This document shows, piece after piece, positions 6,711 to 16,668 of a stretch of 38,514 nt of DNA. The stretch lies in the NCBI GenBank assembly GCA_001303695.1, contig LJUC01000004.1, positions 1 to 38,514 on the forward strand, given 5' to 3'. A program made the translations under genes and the position numbers. The notes beneath the pieces were generated by a model, which made no database searches, had not been told where the DNA came from, and was given only the letters and a program-made list of their open reading frames with translations. How positions within the stretch are numbered: position 1 is the first letter of the stretch; the number at the start of each line of letters is the position of its first letter. The stretch comes from Phycisphaerae bacterium SM23_30. GTDB lineage: Bacteria; Planctomycetota; Phycisphaerae; Sedimentisphaerales; SM23-30.

Positions 6711-7991
6711 ATGGACAAGGATACAAACGGTAAAGTTGAGGGCATATCGCGACGGGATTTCATCAAGGCCTCGACGGCGGCGTCGGTGGCGACGCTTTTT
6801 TCGGGTACGGGTCATGTTTTCGCCGGGGGCGGCGATGCGATGCGGGTGGGTCTGATCGGCTGCGGGGATCGCGGCATTGGGGCGGCAGGCGACTGCATCC
6901 GTTCGTCGGAAAACGTGGAGATTGTGGCGATAGGCGATCTCTTCCAGGATCGGATCGACAGTGCCCTGAAAAGGTTTGAGAGATTTGGCGAGAGCTGCAA
7001 GGTGATTCCGGAGACCTGTTTTACCGGATTTGACGCCTTTCAGAAGGTTATCGCCAGTGAGGTGGATATGGTGATACTGGCGACGCCGCCGCACTTTCGG
7101 CCGGAACACCTGGCGGCGGCGATTGACGCCGGCAAACACGTGTTTATGGAAAAGCCGGTGGCGGTCGATCCGGTGGGCATCCGCTCGGTGATTAAATCGT
7201 CCGATCTGGCTAAAGAAAAAGGTCTGGCGATAGTGGCGGGCACCCAGAGGCGGCATCAGGCGCACTATCTGGAGGTTATGAAACGCCTGCAGGACGGGGC
7301 CATCGGCGAGGTCGTGGGCGGGCAGTGTTACTGGAACCAGGGCGGATTATGGGTCATAGAAAAAGAACCCGGCATGTCCGACATGGAATGGATGTGCCGC
7401 AACTGGCTGTATTTCACGTGGCTGTCGGGCGATCACATTGTCGAGCAGCACGTGCACAATATCGACGTGATCAACTGGGCTATTGGAACACCTCCGGTTT
7501 CGTGCATGGGGATGGGGGGCCGCCAGGTGCGGGTGGAACCGAAATACGGTAACATTTTCGACCACTTTGCGGTGGAGTTTGAGTATCCCAACGGGGTGCG
7601 GGTGCTGAGCATGTGCCGGCAGACACCAGGCTGCGCTTCGCGGGTTTCCGAAAAAGTGGTGGGCACCAAGGGCACAATTTATACCGACGGCAGCAACGGA
7701 ATAATCGAGGGGCAAAATCCCTATAGAGCGGGCGAATCACCCAATCCTTATGTGCAGGAACACACTGATTTAATCGCCTCCATACGCAGCGGGGAGGTGC
7801 TCAACGAGGGCCGCCAGGTCGCCGAAAGCACCATGTGCGCGATTATGGGGCGGATGAGCGCCTACACCGGTAAGGAAATTTCCTGGGACTGGGCGATGAA
7901 CGTGTCGAAGCTGGAACTGAATCCCAGATATGACTTTGATGGTAGAATTGCAGAGCCGATAGCGGTGCCGGGGCAGACAAAGCTGATATAA
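6711..7991 (+). CDS. Tat-exported Gfo/Idh/MocA family oxidoreductase
   Basis: A 426-residue NAD(P)-dependent oxidoreductase of the Gfo/Idh/MocA family, which act on sugars, inositols or glycoside-derived substrates. The N-terminus carries a twin-arginine signal (SRRDFIKASTAASVATLF, about residues 11-28), so it is exported folded with its cofactor. The Rossmann domain starts at MRVGLIGCGDRGIGAAGDCI, the family EKP motif is in HVFMEKPVAVDP, and the substrate-side histidines are in GDHIVEQHVHNIDVINW. AAGGAG sits 6 bases before the ATG at 6711; a TTG at 6705 lies on top of the ribosome site and is not preferred. It is 47 bases before the next oxidoreductase but clearly diverged from it. Substrate not deducible. 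Confidence 0.85.
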   Translation: MDKDTNGKVEGISRRDFIKASTAASVATLFSGTGHVFAGGGDAMRVGLIGCGDRGIGAAGDCIRSSENVEIVAIGDLFQDRIDSALKRFERFGESCKVIPETCFTGFDAFQKVIASEVDMVILATPPHFRPEHLAAAIDAGKHVFMEKPVAVDPVGIRSVIKSSDLAKEKGLAIVAGTQRRHQAHYLEVMKRLQDGAIGEVVGGQCYWNQGGLWVIEKEPGMSDMEWMCRNWLYFTWLSGDHIVEQHVHNIDVINWAIGTPPVSCMGMGGRQVRVEPKYGNIFDHFAVEFEYPNGVRVLSMCRQTPGCASRVSEKVVGTKGTIYTDGSNGIIEGQNPYRAGESPNPYVQEHTDLIASIRSGEVLNEGRQVAESTMCAIMGRMSAYTGKEISWDWAMNVSKLELNPRYDFDGRIAEPIAVPGQTKLI

Positions 7992-8038
7992 GACAATAAA
8001 AAAGTGTAAGATTTTTAATATATAGGAGAGATGACGTT

Positions 8039-9463
8039 ATGAATAAACAAGACAATAAGCATATATCCAAAAAGGGGATGACTCGGCGGGATTTTTTGAG
8101 TGGGACGGCGGCGACGGCGGCGGCGTTTACGATTGTGCCGCGGCAAGTGCTGGGGGGGCGTGGTTATACGCCGCCCAGTGAGACGGTTAATGTGGCGGGG
8201 ATCGGGATCGGCGGGCAGGGAAGAAGCAACCTGCGTAATCTACAAGCGGCCGGGGCGAATATTGTGGCGTTGTGCGACGTGGATCAAGATTATGCCGCCA
8301 GAGTATATAAAGAATATCCGGAGGCCAAGCAGTACGTTGATTACCGGGTGATGCTGGAAAAACAAGAGGATATCGACGCGGTGATGGTGGCGACGCCGGA
8401 CCATTCGCACGCGGTGATTTCCATGGCGGCGATGAAGCTGGGCAAGCACGTTTATTGTGAGAAGCCGTTGACGCGGTGCGTTTCGGAGGCGCGGGCCCTG
8501 ACCGAGGCGGCGCGGGAACACAAGGCAGCCACCCAGATGGGCAACTGGGGACATGCCGACCGGGGGATCAGGCTGGTTTGTGAATGGCTTTGGGACGGGG
8601 CGATCGGGAAGGTTCATGAGGTGCACGCCTGGACGAATCGGCCGGTCTGGCCCCAGGGAGTGGAATTGACGCGACCTGAGGAAGCGCCGCCGGTTCCGGA
8701 TACGTTGAATTGGGATTTGTGGATTGGCCCGGCGCCGATGCGTCCTTATCATCCGGCGTATCTGCCGGCCATCTGGCGGGGCTGGGCGGATTTCGGGACG
8801 GGGGCCTTGGGCGATATGGCCTGTCATATCTGGGATCCGATATTTATGGCGTTGAAACTGGGTTATCCAACCAGCGTGGAAGGATGCTGTTCGAATTATT
8901 ATAGCGGATTTTTCCGGCAGGATTACGAGTCGTTAAAGGAAAGTTTTCCGCGGGCGACCATAATACGTTTCCAATATCCGGGCCATGAGGGTCAGCCGCC
9001 GGTGAAGTTGACCTGGTACGACGGGGGCATGATGCCGGAGCGTCCGGAGGATCTGGAGGCCAGCCGGCGGATGGGCGACGGCGACGGCGGGGTGCTTTTC
9101 ATCGGTGATAAAGGTAAGCTAATGTGCGGCTGTTATGGTCGCAGTCCCAGTTTGATACCGACCTCCAGGCACCTGGAATACATGGAATATTTAAAGGAAC
9201 ATGAGCCCGCGATAAAAGCGCCACCGTACCCCGGTCGCAACGGCCATTGGGTCGAGTTCGTCGAGGCCTGCAAAGGCGGGGAGCCGGCCGGTTCCAATTT
9301 TGATTACGCCGGGCCTTTGACCGAATCGGTGGTGATGGGTAATCTGTCGGTGCGTTTTTCGGGCCGCAAGCTGCTCTGGGACGGGGCGAACATGAAGGTG
9401 ACCAACTTTGAAGAGGCCAATAAATTCGTCCACCCGGAATATCGCAAAGGGTGGACGTTATAA
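8039..9463 (+). CDS. Tat-exported Gfo/Idh/MocA family oxidoreductase (paralogue 2)
   Basis: A 474-residue Gfo/Idh/MocA family protein with Tat signal [20 protein letters not shown] (about 15-34), then VNVAGIGIGGQGRSNL as the dinucleotide-binding start and [12 protein letters not shown] as the EKP motif. Later blocks such as VPDTLNWDLWIGP, RPYHPAYLPAIWRGWADFGTG and GALGDMACHIWDPIFMALKL are typical of the large planctomycete subfamily of exported enzymes. The ATG has GGAG 11 bases upstream. It is followed by a close paralogue with which it shares long identical DNA runs, so the pair arose by tandem duplication, perhaps with later gene conversion. Likely works on carbohydrate breakdown in the periplasm; substrate unknown. 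Confidence 0.88.
   Translation: MNKQDNKHISKKGMTRRDFLSGTAATAAAFTIVPRQVLGGRGYTPPSETVNVAGIGIGGQGRSNLRNLQAAGANIVALCDVDQDYAARVYKEYPEAKQYVDYRVMLEKQEDIDAVMVATPDHSHAVISMAAMKLGKHVYCEKPLTRCVSEARALTEAAREHKAATQMGNWGHADRGIRLVCEWLWDGAIGKVHEVHAWTNRPVWPQGVELTRPEEAPPVPDTLNWDLWIGPAPMRPYHPAYLPAIWRGWADFGTGALGDMACHIWDPIFMALKLGYPTSVEGCCSNYYSGFFRQDYESLKESFPRATIIRFQYPGHEGQPPVKLTWYDGGMMPERPEDLEASRRMGDGDGGVLFIGDKGKLMCGCYGRSPSLIPTSRHLEYMEYLKEHEPAIKAPPYPGRNGHWVEFVEACKGGEPAGSNFDYAGPLTESVVMGNLSVRFSGRKLLWDGANMKVTNFEEANKFVHPEYRKGWTL
8440..8474 (+). repeat. 35-base segment identical to 9930-9964
   Basis: Within the two adjacent oxidoreductase genes, the bases encoding [11 protein letters not shown] are identical over 35 positions, and the region encoding the end of the Tat signal (from 8119 and from 9612) is nearly identical too. 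This records the duplication and may mark recent exchange. Confidence 0.6.
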
Positions 9464-9514
9464 ATGACGAATAACGAAGCTCGAATGACGATTCAATGAC
9501 GAAATTCGAATGAT
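9463..9514 (+). repeat. Degenerate AATGACGAA micro-repeats between paralogues
   Basis: The gap between the two paralogues is built of units AATGACGAA, CGAATGACG, CAATGACGAA and CGAATGATGAA. It is a short low-complexity spacer with no gene of its own. Confidence 0.45.
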
Positions 9515-9537
9515 GAATATAGATGGAGAATGTTAAA

Positions 9538-10902
9538 ATGAGTAGCTCTGCAAAGAAAAAAAGAGGCGGTGTTTTGTCGCGGCGGGATTTTATGAGCGGG
9601 GCGGCGGCAGCGGCGGCGTTTACGATTGTGCCGCGGCATGTATTGGGGGGGCGTGGTTATAAGCCGCCGAGTGAAAAGCTCAATATCGCCGGGGTGGGCG
9701 TGGGCGGCCAGGGGGCATCGGATATGAGGAGTCTCAGCGGCGAAAATATCGTAGCCCTGTGCGACGTGGACTTTAGTCATGCGGCGCGGACATTTAAGAG
9801 GTATCCCGAGGCCCGGCAATATAAGGATTTCCGGGTGATGCTGGAGAAAGAGGAAAAAAATATCGACGGCGTGGTGGTGGCCACCCCCGACCATACACAC
9901 GCCATCATCTCGATTACGGCGATGAAGATGGGCAAGCACGTTTATTGTGAGAAGCCGTTGACGCATTCGGTTTTTGAAGCGCGCAGGATGGCCCAGGTGG
10001 CGCGGGAAAATAAGGTGGCCACCCAGATGGGCAACAGCGGCCAGGCTTCCGTAGGGACGCGGGTGATGGCCGAATATATCGCCGACGGAGCGCTGGGTGC
10101 GGTACGGGAGGTGCACTCCTGGACCGATCGGCCCAGCAATGGTTTATTTAGAGTCTATTGGCCCCAGGGCGTCGGGCGGCCTAAGGAAGAAGAGAAGGTG
10201 CCTGATACGCTGGACTGGGATTTATTTTTAGGCCCGGCGCCGGAGCGGCCTTATCATCCGGCTTATCACCCGTTCGTCTGGCGCGGCTGGTGGGATTTCG
10301 GGACCGGAGCGTTGGGGGATATGGGATGTCATGCGTTTGATCCCATTTTCCGGGCTTTGGAACTGGAACATCCCACCAGTGTGCAGGCCAGTTCGACGCT
10401 GGTCAATAATGATACTTTTCCGCTGGCCTCCACGGTGCATTTTCAGTTTCCGGCCCGGCAAGATATGCCGCCGGTGAAATTGACCTGGTATGACGGGGGC
10501 ATCAAACCACCCCGGCCCGACGAATTGGATGAGGGCGGGCAGTTGCCCAATACCGGTACCATGTTTGTGGGTGATAAGGGCAAGATGTTAGGATATAACC
10601 TGATTCCCGAGTCCCGGCGCAAAGAGATTGGTCCGCCGCCCGAGATTCTCCCGCGTTCTCCCGGTCATTTCCAGGAATGGATCGACGCCTGCAAGGGGGG
10701 CAAGCCCGCCGGGGCCAATTTTGAATTCGCCTCGCTGGTAACGCAGGTGGTGCTGCTGGGTAATATCGCCTTACGTCCGGAACTGCGGGAAACCTTAACC
10801 CGCACCACCTTGAAATGGGATCCGGTGGATATGAAGATTACCAACCTGCCGGAAGCGAACGAGTATTTCCATACCGAATATCGCTCGGGCTGGACGTTGT
10901 AA
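9538..10902 (+). CDS. Tat-exported Gfo/Idh/MocA family oxidoreductase (paralogue 3)
   Basis: A 454-residue close paralogue of the preceding gene. It has Tat signal [19 protein letters not shown], dinucleotide motif [69 protein letters not shown] and the shared C-terminal end [12 protein letters not shown]. The ATG at 9538 is preferred because GGAG lies 9 bases upstream; the in-frame ATG at 9523 overlaps that site. It is the last gene before an intrinsic terminator, closing a three-gene transcription unit. Specificity probably differs from the neighbour, as the loop regions around 140-160 and 290-360 diverge. Confidence 0.88.
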   Translation: MSSSAKKKRGGVLSRRDFMSGAAAAAAFTIVPRHVLGGRGYKPPSEKLNIAGVGVGGQGASDMRSLSGENIVALCDVDFSHAARTFKRYPEARQYKDFRVMLEKEEKNIDGVVVATPDHTHAIISITAMKMGKHVYCEKPLTHSVFEARRMAQVARENKVATQMGNSGQASVGTRVMAEYIADGALGAVREVHSWTDRPSNGLFRVYWPQGVGRPKEEEKVPDTLDWDLFLGPAPERPYHPAYHPFVWRGWWDFGTGALGDMGCHAFDPIFRALELEHPTSVQASSTLVNNDTFPLASTVHFQFPARQDMPPVKLTWYDGGIKPPRPDELDEGGQLPNTGTMFVGDKGKMLGYNLIPESRRKEIGPPPEILPRSPGHFQEWIDACKGGKPAGANFEFASLVTQVVLLGNIALRPELRETLTRTTLKWDPVDMKITNLPEANEYFHTEYRSGWTL

Positions 10903-10948
10903 ACCCGACATAAATTCAGGGTTTAAATTCTCATAAAGCATGTGGATG

Positions 10949-10976
10949 GGGCGGTTCAGGCCGCCCTTATTTTTTT
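10949..10976 (+). terminator. Intrinsic terminator after the oxidoreductase genes
   Basis: GGGCGG (10949-10954) pairs with CCGCCC (10961-10966) across a 6-base loop, followed by TTATTTTTTT. It ends the oxidoreductase unit just before the MFS permease gene. Confidence 0.8.
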
Positions 10977-10996
10977 AGTCATTGACAAAATTTTCC

Positions 10997-12313
10997 ATGA
11001 AGCTTGACGAAAAAAAGACAATCATTAGCTGGAGTTTATATGACTGGGCCAATTCGGCATTTGCCACGACGGTGATGGCGGGATTTTTCCCCCTTTTTTT
11101 TCATCAGTATTTTAACGCCGGGCCGGTGGAGGTGGATAAGGTGGTCAGCAACTGGCGTTTGGGTTTGGCCAATTCCGTCGCCGGCGTTACGGTGGCGATT
11201 ATGGCGCCGATTTTAGGCGCCGTTGCCGATCAGGGATCGTCCAAAAAGAAATTCCTGATTTTTTTTGCGTTTCTGGGGGTGGTAATGACGGTGGGATTAT
11301 CCCTGGTCGCCCGGGGTCATTGGGTGATGGCCTTTTGGTTATATGTTTTCGCCGTCATCGGCTTTTCCGGAGGGAATATCTTTTATGATTCCTTGATCAC
11401 TATTGTGGCCTCGGAAAAAAAGCTGGACGTGGTCTCGGCCTGGGGATATTCGCTCGGATACCTGGGCGGGGGGGTGTTGCTGGCGTTTAATGTATGGATG
11501 TCGCTTAAACCGGAGACCTTCGGTTTGGCAAGTCAGGAGCAGGCGGTAAAGGTTTCCTTTGTAACCGTGGGCGTCTGGTGGGCTATATTTTCGGTGCCAA
11601 TTTTTCTTTTTGTCAAAGAGCCCCCCCGTCCCCGGGCGAAATCGTGTTTAAAAATGGTATCGGCAGGTATGCAACAATTGAAACAAACCTTTGGCAGGGT
11701 ACGTCGCTGCCGGACGATTTTTTTGTTTCTTTTGGCATACTGGCTTTATATCGACGGCGTGGACACCATCGTGCGGATGGCGGTGTCTTTTGGAGATTTG
11801 CTTAAAGTCGATTTCAAGGTTTTAATTACTTCTTTGCTGATCGTTCAGTTTGTCGGTTTTCCGGCGGCGATTGGTTTTGGATATCTCGGTCAAAAGATCG
11901 GGGCCCGGCGGGGGATTTTCCTCGGCATCGCGGCTTATCTGTTTGTGACGATCTGGGGGGCGCTGATTAAGAAGGATACGGATTTTTATGTTCTGGCCGT
12001 GATCATCGGTCTGGTGCAAGGGGGCGTACAGTCGTTGAGTCGATCATTTTTCGCCCGCTTGATTCCGGTGGAACAAGCGGCGGAGTTTTTCGGTTTTTAT
12101 AACATGCTGGGCAAGTTCGCCGTGGTGCTGGGCCCGGTCCTGATGGGAGGTTGCGGCTTGCTTTTGAGAGCCGTCGGCCTGGATGACGAAACGGCCTTGC
12201 GGGCCAGCATTATTTCCATCGCCCTGATGTTTATCGCCGGAGGCGCTCTGCTGTACTTGGTTGATGAAAATAAGGGCAAAGAGGAAGCTCGATATTTGGC
12301 GGAAAAGACTTGA
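10997..12313 (+). CDS. MFS transporter, UMF1/Atg22-like family
   Basis: A 438-residue polytopic membrane protein with about 12 hydrophobic segments. The opening SWSLYDWANSAFATTVMAGFFP is the signature of the UMF1 (Atg22-like) branch of the major facilitator superfamily. Also seen are the conserved GAVADQGSSKKKFL loop after helix 2 and the GLVQGGVQSLSRSFFARLIP block in the second half. Members are thought to export amino acids or other small metabolites, but bacterial substrates are mostly unknown. The ATG at 10997 is chosen; a TTG at 10982 is possible and neither has a clear ribosome site. The terminator ends just before it, so a promoter must lie very close or read-through occurs. The acyl ligase gene follows 54 bases downstream, probably co-transcribed. 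Confidence 0.85.
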   Translation: MKLDEKKTIISWSLYDWANSAFATTVMAGFFPLFFHQYFNAGPVEVDKVVSNWRLGLANSVAGVTVAIMAPILGAVADQGSSKKKFLIFFAFLGVVMTVGLSLVARGHWVMAFWLYVFAVIGFSGGNIFYDSLITIVASEKKLDVVSAWGYSLGYLGGGVLLAFNVWMSLKPETFGLASQEQAVKVSFVTVGVWWAIFSVPIFLFVKEPPRPRAKSCLKMVSAGMQQLKQTFGRVRRCRTIFLFLLAYWLYIDGVDTIVRMAVSFGDLLKVDFKVLITSLLIVQFVGFPAAIGFGYLGQKIGARRGIFLGIAAYLFVTIWGALIKKDTDFYVLAVIIGLVQGGVQSLSRSFFARLIPVEQAAEFFGFYNMLGKFAVVLGPVLMGGCGLLLRAVGLDDETALRASIISIALMFIAGGALLYLVDENKGKEEARYLAEKT

Positions 12314-12367
12314 AACGCGCCAACAAAATCGATCAGAAAAATATTTAATTGTTAAGAAGACGCCTAA

Positions 12368-15019
12368 ATGATCAATTTTTTACTGGTGTTGTGGGCCAAG
12401 GCGCTGCTGGGGCTGCGCTATCGGGTGCGTATCCGGGGGCGGGAAGAAGTCATCCGTAAAGGCGCCGGCGGCATTTTGTTTTTGCCGAATCATCCGGCCC
12501 TGATCGATCCGATCATTTTGCTGGCGCATTTATATGGTCCCTTTAAGGTGCAGGCCTTGGCGGACCGCGACCGGGTGGATGTTTTCTTCATTCGTCGCCT
12601 GGCCCGGCGGGTGGGGGTGCTGCGGCTGCCGGATATCGCCAAGCGGGGTTTATCGTCGGCGTCGGAGGTACGCCAGATAATCGACCAGTGCGTCAAGTCT
12701 TTACAGCGGGGAGAAAATATTTTGCTGTATCCCGCCGGTCGGGTATATCGGCAATATTTGGAGGATTTGCGGGGTAACAGCGCGGTGGAAAGGATTCTGC
12801 GACAATTGCCGGAGGTGCGGGTGGTGCTGGTTCGCACGCGGGGTTTGTGGGGCAGCAGTTTCGGTTGGGCCTGGGGGTCGGAACCGATTATCGGTAAAGC
12901 GCTGCGAAAAGGAACTCGAGCGCTGCTGTTGAGCGGTATTTTCTTTGCTCCCCGGCGTGAGGTGAGTATTGAACTGGTTGAGCCGGTGGATCTGCCGCGA
13001 AATGCCGATCGCAACATTATCAACGCGTATTTAGAGAAGTTTTATAATGAAGTTGCTCAAAAAAATACTTATGTGCCCTATACGATCTGGGAGACCGGCG
13101 GCGTTCGGCAGTTGCCCGAGCCGAGCGGTTATGGTATTGAAGGCGACATCGGGCGGATTCCTAAAGTGACCCGGCAGATTGTGTATCAATATCTGCAGGA
13201 GTTGACCGGCGTTAAGGATTTTGGCGATGATGCTCATCTGGCGCGTGATCTGGGGATGGATTCGCTATCCAAGGCGGATTTGCTTATATGGTTGCAGTCG
13301 GAATTTGGTTTCACCCAGGGGGACGTGGATTCTTTGCAGAAGGTATCCGACGTAATGTTGGCGGCTTGCGGGGAGACGGTTTCTTCGGGCCCGACGTCAT
13401 TGAAGGCAGTACCGGAAAAATGGTTTGAACGTGCCGCCAAACCGAACCTTCCGGGTAATCTTGATAAAATGATCCTCACCAAGGCCTTTTTATTCCAGGC
13501 CCGCCGAGCTCCTGATAAAGTCATCCTTGCCGATCAGGTCAGCGGCGCCAAAACGTATCGTGATCTGGTCATGGCCATTATGGTATTAAAACGCGAGATG
13601 GAAATTTTACCCGGTAAATACATCGGTATTATGATGCCGGCGTCAGTGGGGGTCAATGTCTTGTACCTGGCGGCGCTGTTTGCGGGTAAAACGCCGGTGA
13701 TGGTCAACTGGACGCTGGGTCGTAAAAACCTGCAGCACTCTCTGGAGGCCGTCGGCGTAAAGCATATTCTGACCGCCCGAACAGTGATCGAGCGGATTCA
13801 GTCCCAGGGCATCGAACTGGAAGTCGTCCGCGACCGGTTTGTCTGTCTGGAAGATATTAGAGAACGGTTAAGCATCTGGTCTAAAATGGGGGCATGGATT
13901 CGGTCCCGACTTTCCTGGGCATCTCTGGAGCAGGTGCAGGTTTCTGAAACGGCGGTGCTTTTATTCACCAGTGGTTCGGAAAACGTGCCCAAGATTGTAC
14001 CGTTGTCCCATCGCAATATACTCACTAATATATCAGATATTTATGACTGCATCTCGATTAAAGACTTTGACATCATTTTAGGAATTCTTCCCCCTTTTCA
14101 TTCTTTCGGATTGACCGTTTCAACGTTGCTGCCTTTGTGCCTGGCCCTGCGGGCGGCATATTACCCTAATCCCAACGACGGCGAAGCTTTAGGCCGGATG
14201 ATCGAGGCCTATAAGGTAACGATTCTGGTCGGAACCCCGACGTTTCTAAACGGGATTGTTCGAGTTTCGAGCCGCCGGCAACTTGATTCGCTTCGCCTGG
14301 TGGTTACCGGGGCGGAGAAATGCCCCGAGCGCACTTATGAGGCCCTGCAGAACCGCTGCCCGCAGACTATTGTGATGGAGGGCTATGGGGTGACGGAATG
14401 TTCACCGGTAATCAGCGTCAACCGGGAAGACAAACCCCAAAAGGGCGCCATTGGAAAAGTATTGACATCATATGAGTACGCGCTGGTGGATCCGGACACC
14501 AATGGGCGGGTGAAAATCCCCGGCGAAGGGGTGCTGTTGGTGCGGGGGCCGAGCGTATTTGACGGGTATTTAAGTTATGACGGCCCCTCGCCTTTTATAG
14601 AGTTTGAGGGTAAGCTGTGGTATTATACGGGCGATCTGGTTCGGGAAGACGAACAAGGCATGCTGACGTTTTCCGGCCGACTTAAGCGATTTGTCAAGCT
14701 GGGCGGGGAGATGATTTCCCTGCCGGCCATCGAGTCGGTGCTCGAATCCCATTATGTAAGTGACGATGATGAAGGTCCGATCCTGGCGGCCGCCGCTACG
14801 CCCGATGATGATCGCCCTGAAATTGTTCTTTTTACGGTTAAAGATTTGGACCGGTCAAAGGTCAATCGTATAATCCGCCAGGCGGGGTTGTCAGGCTTGC
14901 ATAATATTCGGAGTGTGATTCGAGTGGAAGAGCTGCCCTTATTAGGCACCGGTAAAACCGACTATCGCGCTTTAACCGGGCGATTGAAAAATGAAACTGA
15001 TCGCAAGAGCGATTCATAA
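12368..15019 (+). CDS. Acyltransferase-ACP-acyl ligase fusion (Aas-like)
   Basis: An 883-residue three-domain protein. Residues 1-225 form a PlsC-type 1-acylglycerol-phosphate acyltransferase (NHPALIDP with His42 and Asp47; ENILLYPAGR). Residues about 262-335 form an acyl carrier protein with DLGMDSL, Ser299 being the predicted phosphopantetheine site. Residues about 360-875 form an AMP-forming acyl-CoA/ACP synthetase (LLFTSGSENVPKIVPLSHRN near 530-550, GYGVTECSPV near 672, YYTGDL, GTGKTDYR at the end). E. coli Aas has the first and last domains only and re-acylates lysophospholipids. Here the built-in carrier protein could hold the activated fatty acid for direct transfer. Probably a membrane-surface lipid-remodelling enzyme. 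It converges with pyk, 16 bases apart. Confidence 0.85.
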   Translation: MINFLLVLWAKALLGLRYRVRIRGREEVIRKGAGGILFLPNHPALIDPIILLAHLYGPFKVQALADRDRVDVFFIRRLARRVGVLRLPDIAKRGLSSASEVRQIIDQCVKSLQRGENILLYPAGRVYRQYLEDLRGNSAVERILRQLPEVRVVLVRTRGLWGSSFGWAWGSEPIIGKALRKGTRALLLSGIFFAPRREVSIELVEPVDLPRNADRNIINAYLEKFYNEVAQKNTYVPYTIWETGGVRQLPEPSGYGIEGDIGRIPKVTRQIVYQYLQELTGVKDFGDDAHLARDLGMDSLSKADLLIWLQSEFGFTQGDVDSLQKVSDVMLAACGETVSSGPTSLKAVPEKWFERAAKPNLPGNLDKMILTKAFLFQARRAPDKVILADQVSGAKTYRDLVMAIMVLKREMEILPGKYIGIMMPASVGVNVLYLAALFAGKTPVMVNWTLGRKNLQHSLEAVGVKHILTARTVIERIQSQGIELEVVRDRFVCLEDIRERLSIWSKMGAWIRSRLSWASLEQVQVSETAVLLFTSGSENVPKIVPLSHRNILTNISDIYDCISIKDFDIILGILPPFHSFGLTVSTLLPLCLALRAAYYPNPNDGEALGRMIEAYKVTILVGTPTFLNGIVRVSSRRQLDSLRLVVTGAEKCPERTYEALQNRCPQTIVMEGYGVTECSPVISVNREDKPQKGAIGKVLTSYEYALVDPDTNGRVKIPGEGVLLVRGPSVFDGYLSYDGPSPFIEFEGKLWYYTGDLVREDEQGMLTFSGRLKRFVKLGGEMISLPAIESVLESHYVSDDDEGPILAAAATPDDDRPEIVLFTVKDLDRSKVNRIIRQAGLSGLHNIRSVIRVEELPLLGTGKTDYRALTGRLKNETDRKSDS

Positions 15020-15035
15020 ATGAGTAATAATATGC

Positions 15036-16469
15036 CTATCCATCCTGGGCGGCGGTGACGGTGTGGACCATGATGGCGTTGGTGGTGCCGGCGGCGCCCA
15101 GGGGGCGTCCGGCCACGATTACGATCTGGTCGCCGACCTGGACCCACTTGCTCTCCAGCACCAGCTTTTCCACCATCCGGGTAAAGTGCATAATATCTTT
15201 CGGTATCGGTCTGGTTCGGGGGATTACGCCATAATGCAGGGCCATCTGGCGGCAGGTGAGTTCGTTGGAGCTGAAGGCGAGGATGGGTACGTCGATGCGG
15301 GACTTGCTTAAGAGCCGGGCGGCCGAACCGGTCTGAGACCAGACTGCCACCATTTCAGCGTCGATGTCGTCAATGATCTGACCGACACTGCGGGCCACGG
15401 CCGCCGTCAGGGCCAGTTCCTCGGTTATGCTGAATTTGGGGCGTTCGAGTTCGCCCTGATCGAGATAAGTTTCAGTGACCTGGGCGATTCGCCGGATAGT
15501 TCGAATGGCTTCGAGGGGGTATTTGCCGACGGCGGTTTCCCCGGAGAGCATCACGGCGTCGGTAAGATCCATAATGGCGTTGGCGACGTCGTTGGTTTCG
15601 GCGCGGGTGGGAGTGGGGTTTTGGATCATGCTCTGGAGCATTTGCGTGGCCACCACCACGGGTTTGCCCAGACGTCGGCACATCTGGGTAATACGTTTTT
15701 GGATGAGAGGCACCTCGGCCAGGTCCATCTCCACACCCAGGTCGCCGCGGGCCACCAGCACGGCGTCGCTGGCCGGTACGATACTTTCGAGGTTTTCAAC
15801 GGCCTGGGGCTTTTCGATCTTGGAAACGACTTTGATCTCGGAATCCGCCTGACGCAGGTGAGTTTTGAGCTGGTGGATTTCTTCGGCGCTGCGTACGAAG
15901 CTGAGGGCGAGAAAATCCAATCGATGTTCGACGGCCCAATCGACGCAGCGCCAATCATATTCAGTCAGGGCGGGGACGCTGATGTCGGTTTCCGGCAGAT
16001 TGACGCCCTTGCGGCTGTTCAGGGGCCCGCCGACCATTACCCGGCAGGTAACCTGGTTCCGGTCTTTGCCGACCACTTTTAAGGCGATTAATCCGTCGTC
16101 GATTAAAATCCGCTGGCCCACCTGGACATCGCGGACGAAGTGCTCGTAATTGGTGCCGAAGACCCGGGCGTTGCCGGTTTCGTCGGCGGTGCGGATGGTC
16201 ACCTCCGCACCGGTTTGCAGTTGCTGCTCCTCCGGCTCGATGCGCGAGATGCGTATTTTCGGCCCGCACAAATCACCCATAACGGCGGCAGTGTGAGGGT
16301 GCTCGGATCGAACCCGGTTAATCATCTGCAGAAGATGCTGATGCTCCTCGAGGGTCCCGTGAGAGAAATTCAAACGAAACACATCGACGCCCTCGTCCAT
16401 CAGAGCTTGAATAGTTACGGTTTGGGCCGTAGAGGGGCCTAGTGTAGCAATGATCTTGGTTTTTATCAT
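15036..16469 (-). CDS. pyk: Pyruvate kinase
   Basis: A 477-residue glycolytic enzyme converting phosphoenolpyruvate and ADP to pyruvate and ATP. Marks are KTKIIATLGPS at the start, DVFRLNFSHGTLEEH, the active-site block IKVVSKIEKPQAVENLESI, VLVARGDLGVEMDLAEVP and TRAETNDVANAIMDLTDAVMLSGETAVGKYP. The normal A, B and C domains are all present and length is typical. The ATG at 16469 matches the family N-terminus; an upstream in-frame start at 16505 would add 12 residues. It stands alone, convergent with the acyl ligase gene. Confidence 0.96.
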   Translation of the reverse strand: MIKTKIIATLGPSTAQTVTIQALMDEGVDVFRLNFSHGTLEEHQHLLQMINRVRSEHPHTAAVMGDLCGPKIRISRIEPEEQQLQTGAEVTIRTADETGNARVFGTNYEHFVRDVQVGQRILIDDGLIALKVVGKDRNQVTCRVMVGGPLNSRKGVNLPETDISVPALTEYDWRCVDWAVEHRLDFLALSFVRSAEEIHQLKTHLRQADSEIKVVSKIEKPQAVENLESIVPASDAVLVARGDLGVEMDLAEVPLIQKRITQMCRRLGKPVVVATQMLQSMIQNPTPTRAETNDVANAIMDLTDAVMLSGETAVGKYPLEAIRTIRRIAQVTETYLDQGELERPKFSITEELALTAAVARSVGQIIDDIDAEMVAVWSQTGSAARLLSKSRIDVPILAFSSNELTCRQMALHYGVIPRTRPIPKDIMHFTRMVEKLVLESKWVQVGDQIVIVAGRPLGAAGTTNAIMVHTVTAAQDG

Positions 16470-16668
16470 ATTATAATCTCGCCATTGATTGTCCGGATGA
16501 CACATTTGGAATTTGTAAGGGGATTATAGAGGATGATTTTTAGTTGTCCAGTGCCTTGTTATCGCAGGATGCAAATTGGTCCTGATAATCAGGCGGTTTT
16601 TATTAAGGTACAGGTGCGGGTCGTAGCTCGGGCATGTGATTTTTCCCCGGGAATTAAGGTACGCCCTA

